This document shows, piece by piece, positions 5,005-5,583 of a DNA stretch of 5,583 bases. Location of the stretch: positions 1 through 5,583 of the forward strand of contig DKYT01000062.1 of NCBI GenBank assembly GCA_002492465.1. The letters run 5' to 3'. The notes beneath the pieces are model-generated. The model did no database searches and was not told the DNA's origin. It saw only the letters and a program-made list of their open reading frames with translations. A program made the translations under genes and the position numbers. Source of the DNA: Lachnospiraceae bacterium UBA7093. GTDB lineage: Bacteria; Bacillota; Clostridia; Lachnospirales; Lachnospiraceae. Every line of letters starts with the position of its first letter. Position 1 is the stretch's first letter.

Positions 5005-5490
5005 ATGCCATATAGAGATTTTATTCCAATTATAGGTACAATTTTAAACATTGCAGCAGAGAATGACTGCTGTAGTCAAATGGTGTCGCTGCGCACAGAG
5101 GATGGTATTGTGAATTTTTTGGTGAACGCCGATACCAAGGTGATTGATGATGTGCGGCTGCGAATGGGAATGCGTATCGCTGCTTTTTATGATGGCAGCC
5201 AGCCGGTGCCCTTGATCTTTCCGCCCCGCTACAGAGCAGGATTAATTACGGTGGTTGGCAGGAATGAACAGGTGATGATAAGTCACTTTGACAGAAATCT
5301 GCTTGCGGAGGACCGCTCTTTGCAGCTGAATATTGCAGGCAGTACCGTAATCAGAACGGCAAACGGACAGCAATTTAATTGCAGTCCCAGGAACCGTACC
5401 CTGCTGGTATATTACACCGCTACCACGCGAAGCATTCCGCCTCAGACGACGCCCTCCCGGGTAATTGTATTTTGTGAAAATCGGAGATAG
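5005..5490 (+). CDS. Uncharacterised protein with an internal two-fold repeat
   Basis: I do not recognise a named family. The 161-residue protein is rich in predicted beta strands and appears to contain two related halves. In the first, NADTKVID is followed by MRIAAFYDGSQPVPLIFPPR and RAGLITVV (about 41-84). In the second, AGSTVIRTANGQ is followed by RTLLVYYTATTRSIPPQTTP and SRVIVF (about 111-156). Each half has a short strand ending in V-I, a strand ending in a Y-Y/F-Y pair, a small loop, an I-PP or F-PP motif and a closing hydrophobic strand, suggesting a duplicated small beta-barrel. Four cysteines (22, 23, 126, 157) are present. There is no signal peptide or membrane helix, so it is probably cytoplasmic. 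ATG 5005 has AAAAGG (4992-4997) seven bases ahead, and the gene starts 11 bases after yyaL with no terminator between, so the two are likely cotranscribed. A ligand- or metal-binding accessory role is possible but unsupported. Confidence 0.75.
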   Translation: MPYRDFIPIIGTILNIAAENDCCSQMVSLRTEDGIVNFLVNADTKVIDDVRLRMGMRIAAFYDGSQPVPLIFPPRYRAGLITVVGRNEQVMISHFDRNLLAEDRSLQLNIAGSTVIRTANGQQFNCSPRNRTLLVYYTATTRSIPPQTTPSRVIVFCENRR

Positions 5491-5583
5491 AAAATAATTG
5501 CAAAAGCCCAGCCCTGCGGTAAGAAAGAACGGCATGATGGACGGCTGCCCCGCTGCCCCAGACCGCACATCCTTTCCAGACTC
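5491..5583. other. Right-edge sequence without a supportable gene
   Basis: After the TAG at 5488-5490 I find no convincing terminator and no start of another gene. The stretch holds an exact 8-bp tandem repeat GCTGCCCC (5544-5551 and 5552-5559) and is more GC-rich at its end. It is too short to decide whether a minus-strand gene enters from the right. Confidence 0.4.

Noticed and set aside
1..5583. CRISPR array, tRNA, rRNA or large repeat
   Set aside because: I saw no regularly spaced repeats, no cloverleaf-like sequence and no rRNA-like sequence on either strand.

Overview
The window looks like chromosomal DNA from an anaerobic Firmicute, probably a clostridium of the Lachnospiraceae type. 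This rests on strong AGGAGG-type ribosome binding sites, mid-range base composition, and the protein families present (WYL regulator, IS110, HigB/HigA-like pair, ferritin-like protein, YyaL). The assignment is an inference from the reading of the proteins; no search was run.

Positions 1-576 are a scrapyard of three truncated genes. A WYL-domain regulator fragment lies on the minus strand. It meets the tail of an IS110-family transposase on the plus strand at about 151-165. That tail runs in frame into the last membrane-spanning part of what is probably a chromate-transporter (ChrA/CHR) protein, ending at 576. The long open frame across this stretch is a chimera and probably not a functional gene.

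Positions 577-957 hold no convincing gene. They contain several inverted repeats, a strong intrinsic terminator (822-849) and a promoter overlapped by a perfect 16-bp palindrome. The promoter drives a HigB/HigA-like toxin-antitoxin pair (958-1615) in visibly AT-rich DNA. The toxin frame is broken by a tandem duplication of the 8-bp unit AGCGATAT. Removing one copy restores a full-length protein whose stop overlaps the antitoxin start as ATGA. The antitoxin is intact, so it now looks like an orphan.

From 1660 onward the sequence is ordinary, less AT-rich chromosome, all on the plus strand. It encodes an HD-domain phosphohydrolase (1660-2247), a ferritin-like diiron protein (2311-2859) closed by a clear terminator (2868-2905), a full-length YyaL/DUF255 thioredoxin-fold protein (3029-4993), and 11 bases later an unrecognised protein with an internal duplication (5005-5490), probably in the same operon. 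The last 93 bases hold no gene I can support.

Nothing here amounts to a clearly new system. The best leads are the slippage-type inactivation of the toxin, the double-junction gene mosaic at the left end, and the unknown duplicated-domain protein coupled to yyaL.
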